DNA from: Loktanella sp.
GTDB lineage: Bacteria > Pseudomonadota > Alphaproteobacteria > Rhodobacterales > Rhodobacteraceae
DNA: 64,000 nucleotides
Assembly (NCBI GenBank): GCA_024635625.1
Contig: JAGXIQ010000084.1
Location: 21,900 to 85,899, forward strand
Direction: 5' to 3'
Shown: positions 10,245 to 19,626 of the stretch, one piece after another
Layout: the number at the start of each line of letters is the position of its first letter
How positions within the stretch are numbered: position 1 is the first letter of the stretch
Translations under genes and position numbers: made by a program
Notes under the pieces: model-generated
What the model was told of the DNA's origin: nothing
The model's database searches: none
The model's input: the letters and a program-made list of their open reading frames with translations, nothing else

Positions 10245-10450
10245 TAGACGTTATTCCGGGCCGTCATAACGACGGGCCGCCGCATTTCATTTCTAAATGT
10301 GTGCGGACGGTGTTGTGGTGGCCGTGTCATAAGCGCGGCCATGTATAGCGGTTCACGCTCGTATGGGTCGTAGGCATGCGGTTGCGCTGTCGCTTTGATC
10401 CATACCATGCCTCGTCCTATAGCAGCAGAAAGTTTCGCAAGTGCCGTCAT
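10229..10450 (-). CDS. Small hypothetical protein
   Basis: ORF with internal Met start MTALAKLSAAIGRG...; converges with the RHH gene; no family recognised. Confidence 0.35.
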   Translation of the reverse strand: MTALAKLSAAIGRGMVWIKATAQPHAYDPYEREPLYMAALMTRPPQHRPHTFRNEMRRPVVMTARNNVYYPLD

Positions 10451-10574
10451 GGTGCCGCCTCTGATTGCCGATCCAGAGGCAGTTTTGGGCAATAATATTG
10501 TAAAGCCCGGTTAATGCGACAACGATCCTGTGGCCGCGTTTCCGTCAAATACGATGCGTATTAGTTAAGTGATT

Positions 10575-11933
10575 CTAAGCCGCAGATCGTGGCGATATCC
10601 GCAACCACATGCCGCCCGCTGTCCGAACTGTCAGGTGTGCCACCGGAACCGGCGGCCGCTCTTTCACTAATTCGAAACGATAGGCGCTTAGCAGTTGAGC
10701 CAGCAATACCACCCCTTCGATCATAGCGAACCCGGCCCCTGTACAGACGCGCGGTCCGGCCGAAAATGGCATGTACCCAGTACGCTGCCCGTTTTTTCCG
10801 TTCTCTGTCTGCCATCGGTTCGGGTCAAAGGCATCCGGGTTGTCCCAGATCCTTTCGTGGCGATGCAGATGCCATGGTGAAAGCACGACTTGCGCACCTA
10901 CTTTCACGCTGCGCTTGCGGAACACCTCTGGCCTCTTTGTTTCCCGCACCATCATCGGAACGGGAGGATACAGGCGAAGACTTTCTCGAAACACATCCCG
11001 CACGGCCCGCAAGCCCGATAACCCTGCAAAGCTTCCGTCCCAAGCCTGCGATTCCAATGCTAACCGATCCTGCCAGTCGGGGTGCATGGCCAAAAGGTAT
11101 AGCGTCCATGACAGCGCCGCGGCACTTGTCTCGTGACCCGCCAAAAAGAAGATCGCGACCTGATCAACCATCTGTGGCACGTCAAATGTTTGTCCCGTTT
11201 CAGGATCAGCCGTTGTCATAATCTTAGTCGCAAGATCATCGGGGGCTATCCCTGCTGTGATCTCTGCCAGCCGCCGGGTTGTCATGTCAGTTATAAGCCG
11301 ACGGATCAGCCGTGCCGTCATCCGCGTGTCCCGCCGGAAAAAACGCGGCATCCAACGTGGACCGGGAATAAAAGCCGCAAGGTTCAGGATTGGCTGTGTG
11401 CGTTGGTAAATCTTGAAGGCGGCAAAAACGTCGGTCGCGACCCGGTCCTCAATTGGGACAGAAAAAAGCGTCCGAAAGATAACGTCAGCGGCGGCATGGC
11501 TTGTTTCTGGCTCTATATCCTGTGGTGTACCGTCGGCCAACGGGGCCATGCGGGCAACAGCGGCGTCGCCTGCCGCCTTGATTGCCGGAAAGGTGTCACG
11601 CAGTCGGCCGCCCGCGAAAGCGGGATCGATGATGCGTCGCTGCTGCTTCCACAGATCGCCGTTCGTCAAAAAGACCGATGCCCCCAGCAATGGTCGCAAT
11701 CCGGCGCCAATCCTGTCTGATTTTGGAAAGTCGTCGGGCCGCTCGTTCAAAATCAGACGGATCAGATCGGGATCGTTGATCATATAGCTGCGAAAGAATG
11801 GTGTTTTGAATTCTGCCATCCGCGCGCGATATAGCTTCGCAGGTTGCGCAGATAATATATCCGCCCGAAACAATCGTAGATAGCGGAACAAAGAGACCTT
11901 TGCTGGTCGCGCGGGCGGCTTCGCTGGAATCAC
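10575..11933 (-). CDS. Cytochrome P450
   Basis: I-helix FFLAGHETSAAALSW, ExxR FRESLRLYPP, heme loop MPFSAGPRVCTGAGFAMIEG. Confidence 0.95.
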   Translation of the reverse strand: MIPAKPPARPAKVSLFRYLRLFRADILSAQPAKLYRARMAEFKTPFFRSYMINDPDLIRLILNERPDDFPKSDRIGAGLRPLLGASVFLTNGDLWKQQRRIIDPAFAGGRLRDTFPAIKAAGDAAVARMAPLADGTPQDIEPETSHAAADVIFRTLFSVPIEDRVATDVFAAFKIYQRTQPILNLAAFIPGPRWMPRFFRRDTRMTARLIRRLITDMTTRRLAEITAGIAPDDLATKIMTTADPETGQTFDVPQMVDQVAIFFLAGHETSAAALSWTLYLLAMHPDWQDRLALESQAWDGSFAGLSGLRAVRDVFRESLRLYPPVPMMVRETKRPEVFRKRSVKVGAQVVLSPWHLHRHERIWDNPDAFDPNRWQTENGKNGQRTGYMPFSAGPRVCTGAGFAMIEGVVLLAQLLSAYRFELVKERPPVPVAHLTVRTAGGMWLRISPRSAA

Positions 11934-13171
11934 GGGGCCATGTCAGTGTATTTTGAGGCTGGAACATCAATGCGCGAAGTCGAAGGGGCGCGATTGCGAA
12001 ACCGATCACCAAGCGTCCGCGGACCGGCGGTGATGCGGAAATAATCGTAGTCGCCGGGACGGTCAAAGGCGCAGAGGTACTGGAAGTGGAGGCGGAAAAA
12101 CTTCCACCGCAAAGTGTTCCATCTTTCTGGAGAAAGCGTTTGCGAAAATGCGGCCGAAATGACAAGCGGCCACCGTTTTCCCGGTGCCTCTACGCCTGAT
12201 ACGCTGACCGGATCGCAAAGCGCGAACGCGCAGCCGTCGCCGGGGGCTGTGACGTCGACCCAAGGCATGTTTTGGAGCGATAGAAAATGAAGATCACGCC
12301 GTAACCTTTTGGCGTCAGGCAGAAAAGAAACCATAGGCACAACTTGCCCCAACGATAGGAACGACAAGGTCGGACCATTTGTTGGCACGCGTCCGTCGCG
12401 ATGTAAATCCGACAAGACCGACACACCGAGATGCGCGCCGGATGAATGCCCGACGACAAGCACCTCATTAACCTCGGTCGTCAGCGCCTCTGCAATCTGA
12501 TCCGCGAAATCGGCCATCCGAGTCTCAAGCGCAGGTGGATTGGCACCCTTCCACCGGGCGGAATAGGCAAAATCGTGCATCAGGTAATAGGCGAAAAACT
12601 TGCCGTCTTTCTTTTGGCACCAACGCAACACCGCAACTGTAACCCCTGTCCCGGCGATCCACGCCAAAGCTGTCACGATCACGCCTAGGAAACCCTGCCC
12701 GGGGAGTTGTTTCACGACACTTGATGCCAGCAGCCCTAACAGCACCGCCACGACCAACTGCAACAGTAGCATCCCAACGGGATATAGTGCTGCGATCACC
12801 GGCCCCTTGCGCAGCCACATCAGCCGCCGCAGCGTACCACTTGTAATATAGGTCCAGGCCGTACGAACCAATTGCCAGTAGGTTGCGGGAATAGAATTCG
12901 ACATGCTGTCGCGGACTATGTCGGACCAGACAAGCACATCGACCTCTGCCGCGACATCGGCACCTTCGATCTTGGCATCAACCTTCCAGCCAAAGGTCTT
13001 GCCGCGTGTTTTCGGCTTAAGCGAAATTTCATAGCCGCTAATCGTAGCCTGCGCGGCACCTTCGGTACGATACAGCTCGCGGTATCGGCGCGCGTGGATA
13101 GGGTCGTAACCGGGGATGTAAAACACCCGCCGGCGCATCACCTGACCGTATTGATCGTCTGTCCTATTCAT
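11930..13171 (-). CDS. Membrane protein with alpha/beta-hydrolase-like domain
   Basis: VLVVGHSSGAHLGVSVL nucleophile-elbow-like GHSSG; hydrophobic segment around LYPVGMLLLQLVVAVLLGLLA; 4-bp overlap with the P450 gene. Confidence 0.7.
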   Translation of the reverse strand: MNRTDDQYGQVMRRRVFYIPGYDPIHARRYRELYRTEGAAQATISGYEISLKPKTRGKTFGWKVDAKIEGADVAAEVDVLVWSDIVRDSMSNSIPATYWQLVRTAWTYITSGTLRRLMWLRKGPVIAALYPVGMLLLQLVVAVLLGLLASSVVKQLPGQGFLGVIVTALAWIAGTGVTVAVLRWCQKKDGKFFAYYLMHDFAYSARWKGANPPALETRMADFADQIAEALTTEVNEVLVVGHSSGAHLGVSVLSDLHRDGRVPTNGPTLSFLSLGQVVPMVSFLPDAKRLRRDLHFLSLQNMPWVDVTAPGDGCAFALCDPVSVSGVEAPGKRWPLVISAAFSQTLSPERWNTLRWKFFRLHFQYLCAFDRPGDYDYFRITAGPRTLGDRFRNRAPSTSRIDVPASKYTDMAP

Positions 13172-13210
13172 TGGGGCACGCTAAGCGGCAATGCTGGCGA
13201 AATTAAGCCT

Positions 13211-13966
13211 CTATCCAATCGAACCAAGCGCCGGAAACTGCTCTAGCAACCAAAAACTGAAGGCGCTGAACTGGCCTGTCACCATCATCAATCCGACGGT
13301 CCAAAGCAGCAGTCCAGAGGTCCGCTCGATCCTCTCCATGTGACGCTTCATCCAATTCATCGGCCCCTTTAATCGGGGGAAGAATGCGGCGACCGCAAGG
13401 AACGGTAGTCCAAGCCCCAATGCATAAACTGCTAAAAGGATCGTGCCCCGCGCAACGTCGCCTTCTGACGCGGCCAGTCCAAGTATTGTGCCAAGGATTG
13501 GACCAAGGCATGGGGTCCAGCCAAAGGCAAAGGCCAGCCCAAGGACATATGCACCAAATGCGCTGCCGCCATTGTCGCCAGTGGCCATACGAGCTTCTCG
13601 GTCTAGGAACCGCAAGCGGAAGATGCCGATGAAATGGGCGCCAAAAATCATCACGACGACGCCTGCAATTGGCACGAACCACCCTTGCCATTGCAACAAG
13701 GCCCGGCCCAGCGTCGAAAACGCCATGCCCAGCAGCAGAAACACCGTAGACAGGCCAAGTACGAACATCACCGCAGCCAGCATCACACGGCGCCGGGCGG
13801 TGGCGGTTTCGTCCAATTCGGTCACCGACACACCGCCCATATACGCAAGATACGGCGGTACGATTGGCAACACACAGGGTGACAGGAAAGACAGCAGGCC
13901 AGCGATCAGGGCAATGGCCATAGCGGGCAATAGGCTCGCATCCATCAGGGCGACGTTTTCGAACAT
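13211..13966 (-). CDS. ccdA: Cytochrome c biogenesis protein CcdA family (DsbD-like transmembrane domain)
   Basis: LLSFLSPCVLPIVPPYLAYMGG and GWTPCLGPILGTILGLA motifs. Confidence 0.9.
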   Translation of the reverse strand: MFENVALMDASLLPAMAIALIAGLLSFLSPCVLPIVPPYLAYMGGVSVTELDETATARRRVMLAAVMFVLGLSTVFLLLGMAFSTLGRALLQWQGWFVPIAGVVVMIFGAHFIGIFRLRFLDREARMATGDNGGSAFGAYVLGLAFAFGWTPCLGPILGTILGLAASEGDVARGTILLAVYALGLGLPFLAVAAFFPRLKGPMNWMKRHMERIERTSGLLLWTVGLMMVTGQFSAFSFWLLEQFPALGSIG

Positions 13967-14057
13967 GGGGCCTCCTTTGGTTGTCGTGACAGGCTTAGGT
14001 CATCAAAGGTCCAAGGTCACGAGGGGATGCGTCACGAGGGCGTTTACAAATTGACAC

Positions 14058-14306
14058 ATGCGCCCTAGCTCTGTGGTCATGGATCATGATGCCGAACTTG
14101 ATGCGGTGGGCCTGCTGTGCCCACTGCCTGTTTTAAAAGCCCGCAAGCGTTTGCAGGCGCTTTCCAGCGGCCAAGTGCTGCGGGTACGCGCCGACGACCC
14201 GGCGGCGATTATTGACGTGCCCCACTATTGCTTCGAGGCCGGCCATACTCTTGCCGGGACCGAGGATGAAGGCGCAGTGCAAGTCTATTATATCCGCAAA
14301 GCATAG
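14058..14306 (+). CDS. Sulfurtransferase TusA family protein
   Basis: ELDAVGLLCPLPVLKARKRLQ (CPxP motif). Alternative start at about 14079. Confidence 0.87.
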   Translation: MRPSSVVMDHDAELDAVGLLCPLPVLKARKRLQALSSGQVLRVRADDPAAIIDVPHYCFEAGHTLAGTEDEGAVQVYYIRKA

Positions 14307-14345
14307 GTCGGTTTCGTCAGACGCTGAAACGTCAGATTGTCGAAC

Positions 14346-14376
14346 AAAAAAGGCGGGCCATGTAGCCCGCCTTTTT
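14346..14376. terminator. Bidirectional intrinsic terminator between tusA-like and rne
   Basis: aaaaaaggcgggc-catgta-gcccgccttttt: GC stem flanked by A/T tracts between convergent genes. Confidence 0.85.
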
Positions 14377-14396
14377 CAAATTTAATTGACAGGTGA

Positions 14397-17201
14397 TTAA
14401 CGCCCCAACGACCACCAGCCGCGTTTTTTCGGCTTGGATTCGGCGTCGTCGTCTGTCGTCGATGCCTCATCGGCGACTTGCGCTACTGTGTCCGCAGACT
14501 TCGTCTCCGGCGCGGGGACCACTTCGGCGGGTGCAGGTTTCGAGACTTCTGCCGCTGCAGGTGCTGCTTCGGGTGCGACCGGGGTCGGTGCAACCTCCGT
14601 CGTCAGATCTGCGGTTGGCGCCGCTGACACGGCCTCTGCAGCTTCGGCTTCTGTTGTCACGACAACAGTTTCGGCCGAACCCTCTGCCGCGGGCTTCTTA
14701 GCCCGGCTCCGCCGCTTGGGCTTGGGCTTTTCCTCGGCCGCAGCCTCAGTCGTCGTGGGTATCGCTTCGCCTTCGGCCTCGGTGACCTTGGGCTTGCGGC
14801 GTGACCGGGCGCGGGGCTTGGGGGCTTCCTCTGCAGTAACTGTGCCTTCATCGGCAGCAGAAGGCACCTCTTCGGTTGCACTGATTGCAGCAGCTTCGGT
14901 CACCTCTGCAGGTGCCTCAGCGACGGCCTTCGGCTTGCGGCTCCGCGAACGGGTGCGCTTGGGCTTCTCGGCGGGCTCTGCAGCGTCGGCACTCTGCGGT
15001 TGGTCCGCCTCGTCTGCGGCATCATCTGCATCGTCGTTGCCGTCTGTCTGGTCCTGATCGCTACCCTGTTCGCCAGCAGCACCGTTCTTCCGACGACGAC
15101 GCCGACGACGCTTTTTCCGCGGCTGATCATCGGCCTCGCCATCTTCGTTTGTGGTGCGGGCTTTCTGTTCGGTAGGTGCCTGGGCCTCTGTCGCTTCGGG
15201 TGCTACAACGACCGCTTTTTCTTCCTCGACCTCGTCGAAGACATGTTCGTCGGCCTGATCCGCCGGGTCCATTTCCGGGGCAACGAACGGCTGTGCCTCT
15301 GGCACCACCCGCGTCGCGGTTTTGAACTTGTCGATGGCAAAATCCGGCGAAACAAGTGTCACATCGCATTCGACGCGCACGGACATTCCATAGCGTGTTT
15401 CTATACCGGCGACATGATCACGCTTGCCGTTCATGAGCGCATTCGCGATCGACACTGGTGCACGCACCAGTACTTCTTTGGAACGGGCGCGGACGCCTTC
15501 TTCTTCGATTTGGCGCAGAATGTTCAGCACAACGTTGTCATCTGACCGCAGCAGGCCCGTGCCGTGGCAATGTGGGCAAGGCTGCGTTGTCGCCTCTAGC
15601 ATGCCGGGACGTAGACGCTGACGCGACATTTCCAACAGACCAAACCCCGAGATACGACCCACCTGAATACGCGCGCGATCGTTTTTCAACGCATCCTTAA
15701 ACCGCTTTTCAACGGCCGCGTTGTTGCGACGCTCGTCCATGTCAATGAAGTCGATAACGATCAGACCTGCAAGGTCACGCAGGCGCGCCTGACGGGCAAC
15801 CTCGTCGGCGGCCTCTAGGTTGGTCTTCAGCGCAGTTTGTTCGATCGAGCCTTCTTTGGTCGCCCGGCCGGAGTTGACGTCGACTGCAACCAAGGCCTCT
15901 GTCACGTCAATCACGATGTAGCCACCAGACGGCAGTTGCACCGTTGGATTGAACATACCAGCCAGATAGCCTTCGACCTGATAGCGCGCATAAAGCGGCA
16001 TCTGCTCAGCGTATTGCTTCACGTTTTTCGCATGCGACGGCATGATCATCCGCATGAAGTCTTTAGCGTTGCGATAGCCTTCGGACCCCGCGACGACGAC
16101 TTCATCGATATCCTTAGAATACAAATCGCGGATCGTCCGCTTGATCAGATCGCCTTCTTCGTAAATCTTCGCCGGTGCGATGGATTTTAGTGTCAGCTCT
16201 CGGATCGTTTCCCACATACGCTGCAGGTATTCGTAATCGCGCTTGATTTCATTCCGGGTGCGCTGGCTGCCGGCGGTGCGGATGATCAGACCGGCGCCTT
16301 CGGGCACCAGCATCTCTCCGGCGATATCCTTCAGCTTCTTGCGGTCGGCGGTGTTCGTGATCTTGCGTGAAATGCCGCCACCGCGTGCGGTGTTCGGCAT
16401 CAGGACGCAGTAGCGACCGGCCAGCGAAAGATAAGTCGTCAGTGCTGCGCCTTTATTGCCGCGCTCTTCCTTAACGACCTGTACCAGCATGATCTGGCGG
16501 ACTTTTACGACCTCTTGGATCTTATAACGCTTGGGGCGAGGCTTGCGAACGGGGCGGACGTCATCGCTGTCGTCGGCATCTGCCACGACGTCGATATCGT
16601 CGTCTTTGTCCGACGCAGACTGCAGATCGTTGTCATCGTTTTCGCCATTGTCGTCGTTTTGGTCTTCGTCGTGCGCAGGGGTATCAACGGGTGTCTCGCC
16701 GACAAGCTCCATCGGGCTCGAACCTTCTTCAGGATCGTCTAGGTCAATCGTCTCCATGCCTGCCACGTCGCGTGACGTTGTCGCGTCGTCGGACTGGGTG
16801 CCCGCGGCTCGTGACCGGGGCTTGCGGGTACGGCGGCCACGGCTGACCGTTTCCTCTGCTGCATCATCCTCGGCGTCGTCGTCAGCTTTCTGGCTGTCGG
16901 CATAGGCCTTTTCTTCAGCGATCAGCGCTTGGCGATCAGCGATCGGGATTTGATAATAATCGGGGTGAATTTCCGAAAAAGCGAGGAAACCGTGGCGGTT
17001 GCCGCCGTAATCTACGAAAGCGGCCTGCAACGAGGGTTCAACCCGCGTGACTTTGGCCAGATAGATGTTCCCAGCAAGCTGACGCTTGAACTGGCTTTCG
17101 AAATCAAATTCTTCGACTTTGTTTCCGTCCACCACAACGACGCGGGTTTCTTCCGCGTGGGTGGCGTCGATTAGCATTTTCTTCATGTTGTCCATTCGCA
17201 T
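14397..17201 (-). CDS. rne: Ribonuclease E/G family, RNase E
   Basis: MKKMLIDATHAEETRVVVVDGN, GGYIVIDVTEALVAVDVNSGRAT, DLAGLIVIDFIDM, CPHCHGTG zinc link; long acidic/basic C-terminal tail. Start uncertain (17186-17201). Confidence 0.95.
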   Translation of the reverse strand: MRMDNMKKMLIDATHAEETRVVVVDGNKVEEFDFESQFKRQLAGNIYLAKVTRVEPSLQAAFVDYGGNRHGFLAFSEIHPDYYQIPIADRQALIAEEKAYADSQKADDDAEDDAAEETVSRGRRTRKPRSRAAGTQSDDATTSRDVAGMETIDLDDPEEGSSPMELVGETPVDTPAHDEDQNDDNGENDDNDLQSASDKDDDIDVVADADDSDDVRPVRKPRPKRYKIQEVVKVRQIMLVQVVKEERGNKGAALTTYLSLAGRYCVLMPNTARGGGISRKITNTADRKKLKDIAGEMLVPEGAGLIIRTAGSQRTRNEIKRDYEYLQRMWETIRELTLKSIAPAKIYEEGDLIKRTIRDLYSKDIDEVVVAGSEGYRNAKDFMRMIMPSHAKNVKQYAEQMPLYARYQVEGYLAGMFNPTVQLPSGGYIVIDVTEALVAVDVNSGRATKEGSIEQTALKTNLEAADEVARQARLRDLAGLIVIDFIDMDERRNNAAVEKRFKDALKNDRARIQVGRISGFGLLEMSRQRLRPGMLEATTQPCPHCHGTGLLRSDDNVVLNILRQIEEEGVRARSKEVLVRAPVSIANALMNGKRDHVAGIETRYGMSVRVECDVTLVSPDFAIDKFKTATRVVPEAQPFVAPEMDPADQADEHVFDEVEEEKAVVVAPEATEAQAPTEQKARTTNEDGEADDQPRKKRRRRRRRKNGAAGEQGSDQDQTDGNDDADDAADEADQPQSADAAEPAEKPKRTRSRSRKPKAVAEAPAEVTEAAAISATEEVPSAADEGTVTAEEAPKPRARSRRKPKVTEAEGEAIPTTTEAAAEEKPKPKRRSRAKKPAAEGSAETVVVTTEAEAAEAVSAAPTADLTTEVAPTPVAPEAAPAAAEVSKPAPAEVVPAPETKSADTVAQVADEASTTDDDAESKPKKRGWWSLGR

Positions 17202-17595
17202 GACGCGGGCAACCGGCCCCGGGGGGCGCGGTCGTGCGGCTGTCATGTCTGATTAAGGCAATGGAAGCGCGGGCCATGATGACACCCCTTGGGGCGTCTT
17301 TCCGTTGGCCTAAATCTTGCGCGCCTTGCATCGCGGTCCTTGTCTGGCCCATGCACCGCACTGACCTGTTCATGTTGCCCGGTCACGATATTTCACATGA
17401 AAACCAGGGCGTTGTTACGGTCGAATTCGACCTTCGTCAGCTGCGCGGGACCGCAGGCGCAATGCCGTGGTTAACCAACGCAGAGAATCTCACCGGGCTT
17501 TTGCACATATCGTCATGGCAACCGCCCGTAGCACCTACATAGGGTGTAAAACTGTCACATGACAATCACAAACTGCATTTGTGGACGGGCGAACG

Positions 17596-18252
17596 TTATT
17601 GCCCGATTGCAAAGCCACCCGCAAAGAAGGTGTCTGCGCCCTGCCCGGTCAAAGTGGCGACGGCATTGACCGGCCCCAACTGGCCCACGAATTTGCCAGC
17701 CGTTCCCGCATAGGTCGCGTCACCGGCAAATCCTTTGCTGAACCCCGCGTCGCCCGAAGCGGTCAGGGTCAGTGCCCCATCGTCGGACTGGCCTGTCAAA
17801 CGACCTGCGGCAAAGTCGATGGTGGCGTTTAAGTTCCCCATAGGCCGTGTCACTTTCCACAGCGTCGGGTCTGTTGCCGCATTCGCGTTTGCAACGCGGA
17901 CGATCTGATATGTCCCCGTCATCAGCGCGTTACCGGTGGCGGGTGTGGTGCCCAAATCAGTTCCGGGTAGCAACCCAGCAATCGCAAGGTTGGCGCGCCC
18001 AGAGCCATTGCCGAAATCGGCAGCGTTGACGTTTCCGTAAGCCAAAGCATAGCCGTTTCCAGCTGCATCCTGCACGACCGTCGTGTCGCTTGCCGCGACG
18101 CCTGCAAAGCTGCCAGCGTCGGTCGGGACGGCCAACGTCGCACCAAAAGCAGAGGCCGCGCCAGATGGGGCACCAAACTGTTCTGAAAAGCTGCCGCTAT
18201 CACATCCCGCAAGCATGAAAAGTGTAGCTGTAGTCATTATCGTGCGGATCAT
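17596..18252 (-). CDS. Putative lipoprotein with beta-barrel-like C-terminus
   Basis: Lipobox-like TLFMLAGCDSG; C-terminal GKFVGQLGPVNAVATLTGQGADTFFAGGFAIGQ resembles transferrin-binding-protein-like barrels (weak). Confidence 0.55.
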   Translation of the reverse strand: MIRTIMTTATLFMLAGCDSGSFSEQFGAPSGAASAFGATLAVPTDAGSFAGVAASDTTVVQDAAGNGYALAYGNVNAADFGNGSGRANLAIAGLLPGTDLGTTPATGNALMTGTYQIVRVANANAATDPTLWKVTRPMGNLNATIDFAAGRLTGQSDDGALTLTASGDAGFSKGFAGDATYAGTAGKFVGQLGPVNAVATLTGQGADTFFAGGFAIGQ

Positions 18253-18283
18253 CGGCGCGGTCCTTGGCTAAGTTGCCGCGACC

Positions 18284-19624
18284 CTACAGGTAATCAGACC
18301 GACTGAGAGTATACTTCGCCATCTTTTCGTTCAGGGTGCGGCGCGGCAAGCACAGCTCTTCCATGACGGCGGTGATGCTACCCTTGTGACGCCGCATGGT
18401 ATTGTCGATCAGCATCCGCTCGAAAGCCTCTACGAATTCCTTCAAAGGCTTGCCTTCGGTGGTCATCGCCGGACGGCTGTCATCATTGTCGGCCATCAAC
18501 AAAGATGCGATGGACCCGGTGCCGCGCCGATTTTGCAGCACGGCGCGTTCGGCCACATTGATCAACTGCCGCACGTTGCCGGGCCACGGGGCCTGCAATA
18601 GCTGTGCCGCTTCCTGCGCACTTACTTCAGGTGCGTCACACCCATATTCGTCAGCAAATTGATCAGACAGGCGCGTGAACAGCGTCAGGATATCTTCACC
18701 TCGTTGACGCAGTGGTGGAACGACGATCCGCAACGCACTGATCCGATAGTACAAATCGGGGCGCAGCACGCTTTCGCAGGTTTTGTCTTGCTCTTGCAGA
18801 TTGCAAATCGCAACGATCCGCGTTTCTGCAGGTGTTCCTTGATCGTTGATCGCCGTTAACAGCCGCGCTTGCAGTGTCTGCGAAAGGCTCTCTATGTCTT
18901 CTAGGACAAGCGTGCCGCCACGGGCTTCTTCCATAGCGGGGATTGGCTCGTCCTCTCCTGCTGGGCCGAACAAGCGGCGGGTCAGGCTCGCCTCGTCAAA
19001 GGCCGCGCAAGCGATCAGAACGAATTTCTTTGCGGCGCGGGCGCCGACAGCATGAAGGGCGTGCGCGACCAGTGTTTTACCTGTTCCGGTCTCACCTTCG
19101 ATCAGCACGTGTCCGTCGGCTTGTCCGAGATCAAGAATATCTTCTTTCAACCGCTCCATCGGCGCGCTTTGCCCAATCAGCTTTTTGATCAATGCAGATC
19201 CGTCAGACAATTCTTTACGCAGTGCACGGTTGTCCAGCGTCAAGCGGCGCGCGTTACAAGCCCGTTTCGCCAGTTCGGTCATACGATCCGGGTTAAACGG
19301 CTTTTCAAGAAAATCGAAGGCGCCAACACGCATTGCCTCGACCGCCATAGGTACATCGCCGTGACCAGTGATCATAATGACAGGCAGTGCCGAATCAACA
19401 CCGCGCAGCTTTTTGAGAAACTGCATCCCATCCATACCGGGCATCTTCACGTCGCTGACGACGATACCAGGGAAATCAGGGCCGACACTGCGCAGGGCTT
19501 CTTCTGCGCTGGCATAGGCCTCAGTTTCAAAGCCCGATAGGGCAAGCCACTGGCTGATGGACTGGCGCATATCCTTTTCGTCGTCGACGATGGCGATTTT
19601 CATGGCTTTGCTCATGGATTTCAT
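18284..19624 (-). CDS. DctD-type response regulator (receiver + AAA+ + Fis-like HTH) lacking GAFTGA
   Basis: Receiver IAIVDDEKDMRQ...VVSDVKMPGMDG; Walker A EGETGTGKT; PWPGNVRQL; C-terminal HTH. Likely start within 19603-19624. Confidence 0.9.
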   Translation of the reverse strand: MKSMSKAMKIAIVDDEKDMRQSISQWLALSGFETEAYASAEEALRSVGPDFPGIVVSDVKMPGMDGMQFLKKLRGVDSALPVIMITGHGDVPMAVEAMRVGAFDFLEKPFNPDRMTELAKRACNARRLTLDNRALRKELSDGSALIKKLIGQSAPMERLKEDILDLGQADGHVLIEGETGTGKTLVAHALHAVGARAAKKFVLIACAAFDEASLTRRLFGPAGEDEPIPAMEEARGGTLVLEDIESLSQTLQARLLTAINDQGTPAETRIVAICNLQEQDKTCESVLRPDLYYRISALRIVVPPLRQRGEDILTLFTRLSDQFADEYGCDAPEVSAQEAAQLLQAPWPGNVRQLINVAERAVLQNRRGTGSIASLLMADNDDSRPAMTTEGKPLKEFVEAFERMLIDNTMRRHKGSITAVMEELCLPRRTLNEKMAKYTLSRSDYL

Positions 19625-19626
19625 CC

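Noticed and set aside
14434-15057. Plus-strand 207-aa Ala/Ser-rich ORF
   Set aside because: Antisense to the low-complexity C-terminal tail of rne; composition is a by-product of the biased opposite frame.
17234-17542. Plus-strand 102-aa ORF in the rne leader
   Set aside because: No domain, no clear ribosome site, overlaps the rne 5' end; more likely non-coding leader.
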